DNA from: Desulfovibrio sp. ZJ209
GTDB lineage: Bacteria > Desulfobacterota > Desulfovibrionia > Desulfovibrionales > Desulfovibrionaceae
Assembly (NCBI RefSeq): GCF_011039135.1
Contig: NZ_JAAKEJ010000003.1
Location: forward strand, 248,001 to 312,000
Reading direction: 5' to 3'
Length of the DNA stretch: 64,000 nt
The position numbers and the translations under genes are program-made. Under the pieces are notes generated by a model. It was not told where the DNA came from. It worked only from the letters and a program-made list of their open reading frames with translations, and made no database searches. Shown here piece after piece: positions 27,199 to 35,709 of the stretch. Positions within the stretch are counted from its first letter, which is position 1. The number at the start of each line of letters is the position of its first letter.

Positions 27199-30100
27199 AG
27201 CCTGACGGCGCGAATCTCGCCCCGGCTCTCGTTGACGCGCTTGCGGAAGGTCTGGCGGCGGTCCTCGCCGTCCATGAGCCCGGCGAGCCATTCGGCCACG
27301 TGCAACACCGGCCTTTTGTCGCGCATGGCGAGCAGGGTGCGCCCGATGCCGATCTTGCACGAGGGGCAGCCCACGATGACCGGCCCGTCCACGCCGTCCG
27401 CAAAGGCGCCCTCGAGGCGTTGGCGCTTGCGCTGGCGGAGCAGGTTGTAGATCTCGGGCGAGGTCATGGCGCCCATGCCGGATTCGCCACAGCAGCCCGG
27501 GCTCATGGTCACGCCGCGCCCCGAGAAATCCTTGAGCGCTTTCACGAGCTGGCGCTGGCCCTTGATCTTGTTCACGTCCGCCCACTCGCAGTGGCAGGAG
27601 GCGTGGTAGAGCACGTCCGCGTTTTCCGGCGCCGCGTCCCTGCCGTCCCCCCGCGCCTGAAGCCCGGGCAGGCGCGGCAGCACGAGCTGGCTCACGTCGC
27701 GGTGCTCGAGGCCGGGGAACATCTCGGTGAGCTTCAGCCGCTCGAGACCGTCGCGGCAGGAGCCGCAGGCCGTGACCAGCCAGCGGCAGTCGAAGCCCTG
27801 CCGGGCGAGGCTGCGCAGCATGGAGGCGAGGTACTGGCGGTTCTGGGCGAGATTGTCCTCAAAGGCCGTGTCCATGCCGGCGGCCAGCAGCGGAAAGCCG
27901 CAGCACAGGTGCCTCGGCGGCACAGCCACCGCGATGCCCGCCTTGAGCATGAGCATGATGGAGGACATGCCGATGCGGTCGTAAAAGAGCGCGCCGCCGC
28001 AGCCCGGGAAATAGAGCGCGAGCTCGCGTCCCCCGCCCGGGAGCGTTTCCGGGGCGGCTTCCGCGCCGTCGACTCCGGCTTCGGGCGAGGTTTCGGGGGA
28101 CGTTTCCGCCAGCGCGGGCGCCGTCACATCCCGCGCCGCGTTTTCCGCAAGCGCTTCCGCCGCGACCGCCTCCTCCGCCACATCCTCGTCCGCGGGCACG
28201 AAGACCGAGCCCCGGTGGAGCTTCAGCGCCTCATAGAGGTTGGTATAGCCGGTCTTGGGGCCGCGCCCGGAAAAGAGCGGGTTTTCCATGCGCCGCTGCC
28301 AGGCCTGGGGCACGAAGTCGAGCACGCGGTTCTGCATCTTCTGGCCCACCGAGGCCAGCTTGGCGGCCTTGGGCACGCGCGCCGGGATGTCGCGCACAAG
28401 CCAGTTGAGGGCGCGCTCCTTGATGGGGTGGCCGCCCGCGCCCTCGTGGTCGAGCATGCCGCGCAGGGAGAGCGCCACCTCGCCGGAGGGGATCTTCATG
28501 GGGCAATTGGCCGTGCAGCGGCCGCAGGCCGTGCAGTGCTCCACAAGGCCGCGCAGCTCGCGCAACAGGCGCTCGTCGATGCGGCCGGTGTTGATCTGCG
28601 AATAATACACCGCCTCCAGCAGCATGCCGAGCACCATGTTCTTGTTGCGCGGGTGATACTGCATGGAGCGCTCGGGATAGCTCATGGCGCAGACGAGCTT
28701 GCACTTGCCGCAGCGCGTGCACATCTGGATGGCCGAGAGCAGGCTGATGAGTGTTTCCTTGTCCGGAAGGCCGCTCTCGCGGATGTCGTTGATGAGCCGG
28801 TTGAAGGAAAAGGTGAAGGGCCGGACGGGCAGCTCCCGGTGCACGAGCTTGGCCGGGTTCATCACGTCGCGCGGGTCCACGCGCTCCTTGAAACGGCGCA
28901 GGGCCTCCATCTTGTCCGGGGCGAAAAACGAGATCTTGGTGATGCCGATGCCGTGCTCGCCCGAGACCTCGCCGCCCATCTCCTGGCACTCGGCCATGAC
29001 GCGGGCCGCGGCCTCCTCGGCCTCCTCCAGCATGCGGGCGTCGTTGGAATTGACCGGGATGTTCACATGGCAGTTGCCGTCGCCGGCGTGCATGTGGCTC
29101 GCGATGATGATGCGGCTCGCCTCCATGTGGGCGCGGATGGCGTCGATCTTTTTGGCGAGGTGCGGGTAGGCCTGGGCGAAGCCGTCGAGGTAGGCGGCCC
29201 CTCTCGCCCAGAGCTCGTTGTCCGAGAGCTCGGTGGCCGAAACGTCGCCCGAGGCGGCGCTGGCGGCCCTCGAAAACTCCTCGTTGAAGGCCTTGTCCTC
29301 CATGGGGAAGCCCGGGAGGCGGCCGACCTCCTGCAGGGCGTGGCGGTAGGCGCGGGCCGCGTACTCGAGGTTCAACTGCTCGAGGAAGAGCGCGAAATCC
29401 GGGATGCGCCGCATGGGGATGACCACATCCTCGTTGAGCTTGAAGCCCGAAGTGCGCCTGGCGATGACCGAGAGGCGGTGGCGGTCCTCCCAGAAGAGGT
29501 CGGCCTCCTTCGCGTCGCGCGCCACGATGATGTCCACGTTTTCCTGCGCCTCGGCCACATTCACGATGTCGGCCACGCACTTGTCGAGGAGATACGGGTC
29601 GTCGCCGTCCACCTGGAGGACGATCACCGAGATGGGCAGCCCCTCGAACTTCTTGGACTTGCGCTTGTACTCGATGGCCTGGACGTACTTGGCGTTGAAT
29701 TCCTCCAGCGCCGACAGGTGGGCGTAGTCGCCCTCTTCGCGGATGCGGTTGCGTAAGCTCACGAGGTCGCGCACCACGAGCGCCGCCGGGTGCATGGAGC
29801 GGCCGAAAAATTCCAGCACCATGACGCGCGAGTGCTTCGGCTTCTTGTGGATGACGAAGCAGGCCTCGGTGATGATGCCGTCCACGCCCTCCTTCTGCAT
29901 GCCGGGCAGGCCCCCGAGGGCCTTGTTGGTCACGTCCTTGCCGAGGCCGGGCAGGCGGATCTCGTCGCCGCGCAGGTGCACGACGTTGCGCACGCCGCCG
30001 CTCACATCCTTGACGGCGAAAACGGCGGTCTCGTCCGGGAGGATCTTGTGGCGGGGATGATCCTCGCGCTCCACGGTGATGATCTCGCCCGTGGGCGTGA

Positions 30101-30902
30101 CCATCTTCCACCAGAGCAGGTTGTCGAGGGTGGTGCCGTATTCAAAGGCGCTGGGGCCGCCCGCGTTTTCCGACACATTGCCGCCGATGGACGAGGCCTG
30201 CTTGGAGGCCGGGTCGACCGTGAAGACCGCGCCCGCCGCTGCCACGGCGTCGATGACCTGCTGGGTGAGCGCGCCCGCCTCGCAGGTGACGGTCATGGCA
30301 GTGAGGTCGATGGGCCCGATGCGCGTGAGCCGCGTCATGCTGACGACCACGGCCCGCTTGCGCGCGGGCACGGCGCCGCCGGTCATGCCCGAGCCCCCCC
30401 CGCGCGGGATGAGCGCGAACTTCATGTCATTGGCGAGCCTGACGAGCGCGGCCACCTGCTCGGCGTTGTCCGGCTCCACCACGAGCAGCGGCAGCTCCAT
30501 GCGCAGGTCGGTGGCGTCGGTGGCGTTTTCCACAAGGTCCGCGGGCGCGCTTCGGATGCACTCCGCGGGGAAGATGTCGGAAAGCGCGTCCAGCAGCTTT
30601 TCGCGGAAGGCCGTCTCCGCCTCGTAGGCGGACCAGAACATGGTGATGCCTTCGCTGATGGCCGTGGCGTAATAGTGGGCGAGAGCCACGGATTCGCGCT
30701 CGAAAGAGCCGCGCACGCTCTCGCGCACGAGCTCGGCGTCGATGAAGGGATTATAGGCGACGAGGAAGAGCTCCTCGGCGATGCTGATGGCGAGGTTGCG
30801 GACAGATTCCGGCCATTCGGCGAAATCGTCGGCGTTGATCTTGAGGATGCGGTTGACCACGTGGTCAGGCGCGATGGAAATGTGCGGGCCCTTGTGGCGC
30901 AT
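27195..30902 (-). CDS. FAD-linked oxidase/iron-sulfur fusion (D-lactate/glycolate-type dehydrogenase)
   Basis: 1235 residues combining GlcD-like and GlcF/GlpC-like parts in one chain. The FAD-binding type 4 domain lies near 125-270 (LIPRGGGSGMTGGAVPARKR). The FAD-oxidase C-terminal domain follows with HMHAGDGNCHVNIP and VSGEHGIGITK (near 645). Two [4Fe-4S] motifs follow, CTRCGKCKLVCAM (about 725) and CTACGRCTANCPM (about 787). Two CCG cysteine-rich domains lie near 1000 (CCGFPL) and 1137 (CCGESG). An Ala/Glu/Pro-rich linker of about 60 residues sits near 905-965. It probably oxidises D-lactate or a related 2-hydroxy acid. The exact substrate is not set by sequence. Confidence 0.9.
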   Translation of the reverse strand: MRHKGPHISIAPDHVVNRILKINADDFAEWPESVRNLAISIAEELFLVAYNPFIDAELVRESVRGSFERESVALAHYYATAISEGITMFWSAYEAETAFREKLLDALSDIFPAECIRSAPADLVENATDATDLRMELPLLVVEPDNAEQVAALVRLANDMKFALIPRGGGSGMTGGAVPARKRAVVVSMTRLTRIGPIDLTAMTVTCEAGALTQQVIDAVAAAGAVFTVDPASKQASSIGGNVSENAGGPSAFEYGTTLDNLLWWKMVTPTGEIITVEREDHPRHKILPDETAVFAVKDVSGGVRNVVHLRGDEIRLPGLGKDVTNKALGGLPGMQKEGVDGIITEACFVIHKKPKHSRVMVLEFFGRSMHPAALVVRDLVSLRNRIREEGDYAHLSALEEFNAKYVQAIEYKRKSKKFEGLPISVIVLQVDGDDPYLLDKCVADIVNVAEAQENVDIIVARDAKEADLFWEDRHRLSVIARRTSGFKLNEDVVIPMRRIPDFALFLEQLNLEYAARAYRHALQEVGRLPGFPMEDKAFNEEFSRAASAASGDVSATELSDNELWARGAAYLDGFAQAYPHLAKKIDAIRAHMEASRIIIASHMHAGDGNCHVNIPVNSNDARMLEEAEEAAARVMAECQEMGGEVSGEHGIGITKISFFAPDKMEALRRFKERVDPRDVMNPAKLVHRELPVRPFTFSFNRLINDIRESGLPDKETLISLLSAIQMCTRCGKCKLVCAMSYPERSMQYHPRNKNMVLGMLLEAVYYSQINTGRIDERLLRELRGLVEHCTACGRCTANCPMKIPSGEVALSLRGMLDHEGAGGHPIKERALNWLVRDIPARVPKAAKLASVGQKMQNRVLDFVPQAWQRRMENPLFSGRGPKTGYTNLYEALKLHRGSVFVPADEDVAEEAVAAEALAENAARDVTAPALAETSPETSPEAGVDGAEAAPETLPGGGRELALYFPGCGGALFYDRIGMSSIMLMLKAGIAVAVPPRHLCCGFPLLAAGMDTAFEDNLAQNRQYLASMLRSLARQGFDCRWLVTACGSCRDGLERLKLTEMFPGLEHRDVSQLVLPRLPGLQARGDGRDAAPENADVLYHASCHCEWADVNKIKGQRQLVKALKDFSGRGVTMSPGCCGESGMGAMTSPEIYNLLRQRKRQRLEGAFADGVDGPVIVGCPSCKIGIGRTLLAMRDKRPVLHVAEWLAGLMDGEDRRQTFRKRVNESRGEIRAVRL

Positions 30903-31118
30903 GGCCGTCCACCCCTTGCTTGCGGCGCGCCCGCGGCAGGATGCGGTGAAGAAGGCGGGCGCAAACGGGTAGCTTATGATTTCCGCGGCCAGTTGGCAAG
31001 GGCGGCCGCCGGGTGAGGCAGGGAGCGGGGAGAACGCGGCGGCGCCGCGCAGGGAAACGGGGATTGGGAGGGGCCGGGGCTGGCGGCAAGGGCGCTAGCC
31101 ATGAAGGCCGGCGCCCCG

Positions 31119-31154
31119 AAAAGCCCCCGCACCGTCTCAGGCGCGGCGCGGGGC
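31119..31154 (-). terminator. Probable terminator after rubrerythrin
   Basis: On the reverse strand a GC-rich stem (GGCCCCGC with GCGGGGGC) is followed by TTTT, 20 nt after the rubrerythrin stop. The U-run is short, so termination may be partial. The rest of 30903-31173 shows no gene. Confidence 0.6.
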
Positions 31155-31173
31155 CTGAAACGCAGGGAGGGGA

Positions 31174-31680
31174 CTAGGCCTTGCAGCAGTCCTCGACCTT
31201 GAAGAAGGCCGCGGCGCCGGCCCCGCACACCGGGCAGGATTCCACCGGGCCCTGGTGCGTGTAGCCGCAGAACTTGCAGACATAGTAGTCTTCGTTGGAG
31301 ATCCTGGAGGGGTTCTCCATGGCCTTCTTGTAGAGCTCGGCGTGGATCTCCTCCACCTTGTTGACGTAGCCGAAATAGCGCGCCACGGCGGTGTTGCCCT
31401 CCGCCTCGGCCTCCTTGATCATTTCGGGATACATCTTGGTGTATTCGTGGGTCTCGCCGCCGATGGCGTCCTTGAGGTTTTCCATGGTGGTGCCGATCTT
31501 GCCCGCGTTCTTGAAGTGGGTCAGGGCATGGACGGTCTCGGAGGCCGCGGCCGCGCGGAAGAGCTTGGCGATCTGGGGCATGCCCTCCTGGTCGGCCACC
31601 TTGGCGAAGGCGAGATATTTGCGATTGGCCTGGGATTCGCCGGCAAAGGCGTCCATCAGGTTCTGGTCGGTCTTGCTCAT
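31174..31680 (-). CDS. Rubrerythrin
   Basis: 168 residues. A non-haem peroxidase that removes hydrogen peroxide in anaerobes. The ferritin-like diiron domain (about 1-130) has GESQANRKYLAFAKVADQEG, ETVHALTH, GETHEYTKMYPEM and EEIHAELYKKA, supplying the expected Glu/His ligands. A C-terminal rubredoxin-like domain binds one iron through CKFCGYTHQGPVESCPVCGA. GAGGAGAACC precedes the ATG. It is a single gene divergent from alaC, with a palindrome upstream that may be an operator. Confidence 0.97.
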   Translation of the reverse strand: MSKTDQNLMDAFAGESQANRKYLAFAKVADQEGMPQIAKLFRAAAASETVHALTHFKNAGKIGTTMENLKDAIGGETHEYTKMYPEMIKEAEAEGNTAVARYFGYVNKVEEIHAELYKKAMENPSRISNEDYYVCKFCGYTHQGPVESCPVCGAGAAAFFKVEDCCKA

Positions 31681-31707
31681 GGTGTGGTTCTCCTCATGGG
31701 GTTTTTG

Positions 31708-31732
31708 CTAAACGAGAGTCATTCCTGTTTAG
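31708..31732. promoter_or_regulatory. 25-bp palindrome upstream of rubrerythrin (candidate operator)
   Basis: CTAAAC and GTTTAG arms bracket a 13-bp centre; 9 of 12 base pairs are symmetric. It lies 28 bp before the rubrerythrin start and about 150 bp before alaC. In sulfate reducers rubrerythrin genes are commonly under peroxide-sensing (PerR/Fur-type) control, so an operator is plausible. Confidence 0.45.
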
Positions 31733-31885
31733 GGGAATGAGCGGGCTTTGTAAAGCGCTTTCTGGCATAAGCGTGCATGCCGCGCCTCCCCGGCACCCGT
31801 CAACGCCTTTACAGCGCGGCGCGGCGCGGCTATGCTTGCGCCCCGGCCTTTCCACCCGCCTCCCCAGCGGCCAACGGAGACCCAG

Positions 31886-33067
31886 ATGGAAGAATTTTCA
31901 CGCATCCAGCGCCTGCCCCCCTATGTCTTCGCCGTGGTGGGCGACCTCAAGATGAAGCTCCGGCGCCAGAATATCGACATCGTCGACTTCAGCATGGGCA
32001 ACCCGGACATCCCCACCCCGCGGCATGTGGTGGACAAGCTCGTGGAGGCGGCGCAAAAGCCGGTGAACCACCGCTATTCGCTCTCCCGCGGCATCCCCAA
32101 CCTGCGCAAGGCCATCTGCGACCGCTATCGCCGCCTCTACGGCGTGGAGCTCGACCCGGACACCGAAGCCATCGTGACCATGGGCTCCAAGGAGGGCCTG
32201 GCGCACCTCTGCCTCGCCATGCTCCAGCCCGGGGACGTGGTGCTGGCGCCCGACCCCACCTATCCCATCCACAAATATGCGCCCATCATCGCCGGCGCGG
32301 ACGTGCGTAGCGTGCCCATCGGGCCCGGGCGGGACTTTTTCGAGGACCTCACCGAGGCCATGCGCCACGCGTGGCCGAAGCCCAAGCTGCTCTTCCTCTG
32401 CTATCCGCACAATCCCACCACCGAGGTGACGGACCTCGAATTTTTCCGCAAGGTGGTGGATTTCGCCAAGGAGAACGACATCTGGGTCATCCATGACCTC
32501 GCCTATGCCGACCTCACCTTTGACGGCTACGAGGCGCCGAGCTTCCTGCAGGTGCCGGGCGCCATCGACGTGGGCGTGGAGTTCTCCACCCTGTCCAAGA
32601 GCTATTCCATGCCCGGCTGGCGCGTGGGCTTCTGCCTCGGCAATCCCCGGCTCATCCACGCGCTCGCGCGCATCAAGAGCTATCTCGATTACGGCATCTT
32701 CCAGCCCATCCAGATCGCCTCCACCGTGGCGCTCAACGGGCCGGACGACTGCGTGGCCGAGGTGCGCGACATCTACCGCGAGCGCCGCGACAAGCTCATC
32801 GAGGGCCTGAACCGCATCGGCTGGGAGGTGGCGCCGCCCAAGGCCACCATGTTCGTCTGGGCGCGCATCCCCGAGCCCTTCCGCAAGATGGGCTCGGTGG
32901 AGTTCTCCAAGCTGCTGCTCAACGAGGCGCATGTGGCGGTGTCGCCGGGGCTGGGCTTCGGCTCCTACGGCGACGAGTATGTGCGCTTCGCGCTCATCGA
33001 GAACGAGCACCGCACCAGGCAGGCCGTGGCCGGCATCCGCCGCCTGCTTTCCGGGGCCGGTGCCTGA
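31886..33067 (+). CDS. alaC: Alanine aminotransferase (AlaC type)
   Basis: 393 residues, PLP-dependent class I/II aminotransferase. [20 protein letters not shown] and [19 protein letters not shown] closely follow the E. coli AlaC N-terminus, and [18 protein letters not shown] and [20 protein letters not shown] continue the match. The PLP lysine is in [16 protein letters not shown]. The predicted reaction is pyruvate + glutamate to alanine + 2-oxoglutarate. An LL-diaminopimelate aminotransferase role is less likely. The start at 31886 has ACGGAGA upstream. hom follows after a repeat copy; the two may be a functional amino-acid unit but are separated by that element. Confidence 0.88.
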   Translation: MEEFSRIQRLPPYVFAVVGDLKMKLRRQNIDIVDFSMGNPDIPTPRHVVDKLVEAAQKPVNHRYSLSRGIPNLRKAICDRYRRLYGVELDPDTEAIVTMGSKEGLAHLCLAMLQPGDVVLAPDPTYPIHKYAPIIAGADVRSVPIGPGRDFFEDLTEAMRHAWPKPKLLFLCYPHNPTTEVTDLEFFRKVVDFAKENDIWVIHDLAYADLTFDGYEAPSFLQVPGAIDVGVEFSTLSKSYSMPGWRVGFCLGNPRLIHALARIKSYLDYGIFQPIQIASTVALNGPDDCVAEVRDIYRERRDKLIEGLNRIGWEVAPPKATMFVWARIPEPFRKMGSVEFSKLLLNEAHVAVSPGLGFGSYGDEYVRFALIENEHRTRQAVAGIRRLLSGAGA

Positions 33068-33115
33068 GTGGCGGCGCGCTGGCTGCCTCAAGATGATATG
33101 CGGCTTCGCTGGACA

Positions 33116-33362
33116 TGGCCGTTGATGGAGCTTCCTTAATTCCGTCTGGAGCGAAGCGGAAGACGGGTGCTGGTGCCGGAAGAATCCTAAAAAATAAGAT
33201 TTTTAGGTTCCGGCGCGCTAGCCGTTGGCGAGCTTGCGAGCCTTACGGATAGCGACAGCGGTTTCGTCGACTGGTTGACGCGGTAACTAACTGCTGTCTC
33301 CATCCGTAGCTTCCTTCGTCGCAACGGCTGGAGCAAGGCTGTTTTTGACGGATAATTTCGGC
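33116..33362 (+). repeat. Intergenic modular repeat, copy C (shortened core plus module)
   Basis: The only copy lying in the opposite genomic orientation, matching its rightward flanking genes. It starts about 50 bp after alaC and ends TTGACGGATAATTTCGGC at 33362, 63 bp before the hom start. It carries the 120-bp module (33215-33334) but has lost the central hairpin with GTACTTAAGTAC. The A/T block here forms a perfect CCTAAAAA/TTTTTAGG stem. The terminal hairpin CCGTCT...AGACGG is kept. Confidence 0.9.
33215..33334 (+). repeat. 120-bp palindrome-rich module, instance in copy C
   Basis: Exactly 120 bp, again next to CCTT on the strand equivalent to copy A. Outer AGCCGTT/AACGGCT and inner TACGGAT/ATCCGTA pairings are retained. 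The right-arm minihairpin is weaker (GGC/GCC). Confidence 0.85.
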
Positions 33363-33425
33363 ATTGACCCTGCCGCACAGGTACGCACCAACACGAAAGT
33401 ACGACATAACGCAACAGGACGACCA

Positions 33426-34763
33426 ATGACCAGGAACAGCGAAACGCGTCCCTTGGGCGTGGGACTGGCCGGCTTCGGCACCGTGGGCAGCGGCCTCGCG
33501 CGGCTGCTCGTGGATAACGCCGACATCATCCGCAGGCGCACGGGCCGCGACATGGCAATCCGCGCCGTGCTCGTGCGCGACGCCAACAAGGCGCGCGAGG
33601 TGCCGCTGCCCGCCGGCGCCGCGCTCACCACCGACCCGGCGCGCCTTATCGACGACCCGGAAATCGACGTGCTCGTGGAGCTCATGGGCGGCATCGACGC
33701 CGCGCGCGGCATCATCGCCGACGCCCTTGGGCACGGCAAGCACGTGGTCACGGCCAACAAGGCCCTTCTCGCCGAGGACGGGCTCGCGCTCTTCCGGCTG
33801 GCGCGCAGGAAGCGGCGCATCCTGCGCTACGAGGCCAGCGTGGCCGGGGCCATCCCGGTGGTTGAGGCCCTCAAGGAGAGCCTCGTGGGCAACCGCGTCG
33901 AATCCCTCATGGGCATCCTCAACGGCACGAGCAACTATATCCTCTCCGAGATGACGGCCAACGGACTGGAATTCGGCGAGGCCCTGCGACAGGCGCAGGA
34001 ACTGGGCTTCGCCGAGGCCGACCCCACGCTGGACATCGACGGCCACGACGCGGCGCACAAGCTCATTTTGCTCATTCGGCTCGCCTGGGGCGCGGACTAT
34101 CCGTACGCCGCCCTCGCCGTGCGCGGCATCCGCGGCATGGCCGCGGTGGACATACGCTTCGCGCGGGAATTCGGCTACCGCATCAAGCTTATCGGCCAGG
34201 CGCGGCTGGCCGGCCCGGCGGACGGCGCGCCCGCCGGCGCCAGAACGCCGCTGCGGCTCGAGGCCGGCGTGTTTCCGGCGCTCGTGCACCATACCTACCT
34301 GCTCGCGCGCGTGGGCGGGGCGTACAATGCCCTGCGCGTGGACGCCAACGCCGCCGGGCCGCTCTTCTTCCACGGCCGCGGCGCCGGGAGCCTGCCCACG
34401 GCCGGGGCCGTGCTCGCCGACCTCATGGCCGTGGCCCGCGAGGAGCGGCCCAACAATACCGGCTTTGCGGACGGCGAGCTTATGCGCGCGGCCATCGTGC
34501 CGCCCGAGGACTGGCGCTCGCCCTATTATGTGCGCGTCATGGTGGAGGACACGCCGGGCGTGCTCCGCGACATCTCGGGCTGCATGGCGGCCGAGGGCAT
34601 CAGCGTGGCCCAGATGATCCAGAAGGCCGGCGACGGCGCAAGCGGCGTGCCGCTCGTGTTCATGACCCACGAAACGACGGCCCGCGCCATGAGCGGCGCC
34701 CTCAAGCGCGCCGCCGACGCGGGCCTGTTGCGTGAACCGGCGGTGTATTACCGGGTGCTCTAA
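33426..34763 (+). CDS. hom: Homoserine dehydrogenase with ACT domain
   Basis: 445 residues. It reduces aspartate semialdehyde to homoserine for threonine and methionine synthesis. NAD(P)-binding GLAGFGTVGSGLARLL is at the N-terminus, VTANKALLAEDG and ASVAGAIPVVEALKESL are catalytic-domain segments, and GILNGTSNYILSEM is a family signature. The C-terminal ACT domain (about 365-440, VEDTPGVLRDISGCMAAEGI) suggests threonine feedback control. The ATG at 33426 has AGGACGA upstream. The frame stays open back into repeat copy C for 27 codons, which should not be taken as coding. The stop interlocks with that of the convergent ABC gene. Confidence 0.97.
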   Translation: MTRNSETRPLGVGLAGFGTVGSGLARLLVDNADIIRRRTGRDMAIRAVLVRDANKAREVPLPAGAALTTDPARLIDDPEIDVLVELMGGIDAARGIIADALGHGKHVVTANKALLAEDGLALFRLARRKRRILRYEASVAGAIPVVEALKESLVGNRVESLMGILNGTSNYILSEMTANGLEFGEALRQAQELGFAEADPTLDIDGHDAAHKLILLIRLAWGADYPYAALAVRGIRGMAAVDIRFAREFGYRIKLIGQARLAGPADGAPAGARTPLRLEAGVFPALVHHTYLLARVGGAYNALRVDANAAGPLFFHGRGAGSLPTAGAVLADLMAVAREERPNNTGFADGELMRAAIVPPEDWRSPYYVRVMVEDTPGVLRDISGCMAAEGISVAQMIQKAGDGASGVPLVFMTHETTARAMSGALKRAADAGLLREPAVYYRVL

Positions 34764-35692
34764 AGCACGAGTTCCGTATTGGAGATGATCTCCTCGCGCA
34801 GCTCCAGAAGCTCCATGGAGGTGTGCTCGCGCGGCCTGGGCAGGTTGACCGCGTATTCGGTCTTGAGCGTGCCGGGGAGCTTGCCTTCCATGAGCACGAT
34901 GCGGTCGCCCAGAAAAAGCGCCTCGTCGATATTGTTGGTGACGAAGAGCACGGTGCGCCGCTCCTTTTCCCAGATGCGGGCCGTCTCCACCTGCATGTAC
35001 ATGCGCGTCTGCGCGTCGAGCTGGCCGAAGGGCTCGTCCAGGAGCATGACCTTGGGCGAATTGGCGTAGGCCCGGGCGATGCCCACGCGCTGCTTCATGC
35101 CGCCCGAGAGCTGGTGCGGATAGTGCTTCTCGAAGCCCTCGAGGCCCACCATCTTGATATAGTGGTCGGCGATGGCGTGGCGCTCCTCCGCGGGCACGCC
35201 CCTCAGCTTGAGGCCGAGCTCCACGTTGTCGCGCACGTTTTTCCACGCGAAGAGCATGTAGCTCTGGAACACGATGCCGCGGTCGGGCCCGGGGCCGGTG
35301 ATGGGCTCACCGTCGAGGGTGACATAGCCCTTGTCCGGGATCTCGAGGCCCGCGATGATCTTGAGCAGGGTGGACTTGCCGCTCTGCCCGGGCCCCAGCA
35401 CCACCAGGAACTCGTTTTCATAGACATCGAGGGTGATGTCCCGGATGACCGGCACGGCCTGGTTGCCCTTCTGGATGAAGGTCTTGCTGATGTCCTCGCA
35501 GTGGATCTTCACGGGCGGCGCGCCGGCCGGGCGCGGCGGCGGGGGCGCGTTGAGCGGCTCCTGCACGAGCACGCCGCTGGCCGTGCCCTCCTCGATGCCT
35601 TCCTTTATCTCTCCCTTGATGATGGCGTTGTAGTGGTCGTCCACGGCCTTTTCAAACTGCTCGTTGACTTCCTCGCTCACACTCTTGGGCAT
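34760..35692 (-). CDS. ABC transporter ATPase with N-terminal extension; H-loop His replaced
   Basis: 310 residues, NitT/TauT-type ATPase. Walker A GPGQSGKST, Q-loop FQSYMLF, signature LSGGMKQRVGIARA and Walker B VMLLDEPFGQLD are all present. The switch (H-loop) histidine is missing: the sequence reads FVTNNIDEALFL where VTHD/VTHN is expected. About 60 residues precede the ATPase fold (MPKSVSEEVNEQFEKAVDDH...), acidic and helical, not usual in this family. It is the last gene of the ABC operon and its stop overlaps the hom stop by 4 bp. The partner ATPase at 37380-38135 has complementary losses. Confidence 0.92.
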   Translation of the reverse strand: MPKSVSEEVNEQFEKAVDDHYNAIIKGEIKEGIEEGTASGVLVQEPLNAPPPPRPAGAPPVKIHCEDISKTFIQKGNQAVPVIRDITLDVYENEFLVVLGPGQSGKSTLLKIIAGLEIPDKGYVTLDGEPITGPGPDRGIVFQSYMLFAWKNVRDNVELGLKLRGVPAEERHAIADHYIKMVGLEGFEKHYPHQLSGGMKQRVGIARAYANSPKVMLLDEPFGQLDAQTRMYMQVETARIWEKERRTVLFVTNNIDEALFLGDRIVLMEGKLPGTLKTEYAVNLPRPREHTSMELLELREEIISNTELVL

Positions 35693-35709
35693 GGTCTCCC
35701 CCTGCGCCG

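Noticed and set aside
33345..33425. In-frame extension of hom into repeat copy C, starting MTDNFGIDPAAQ
   Set aside because: The same MTDNFG start arises wherever the repeat occurs, at different frames relative to the next gene. It reflects the conserved TTGACGGATAATTTCGGC DNA, not a protein.
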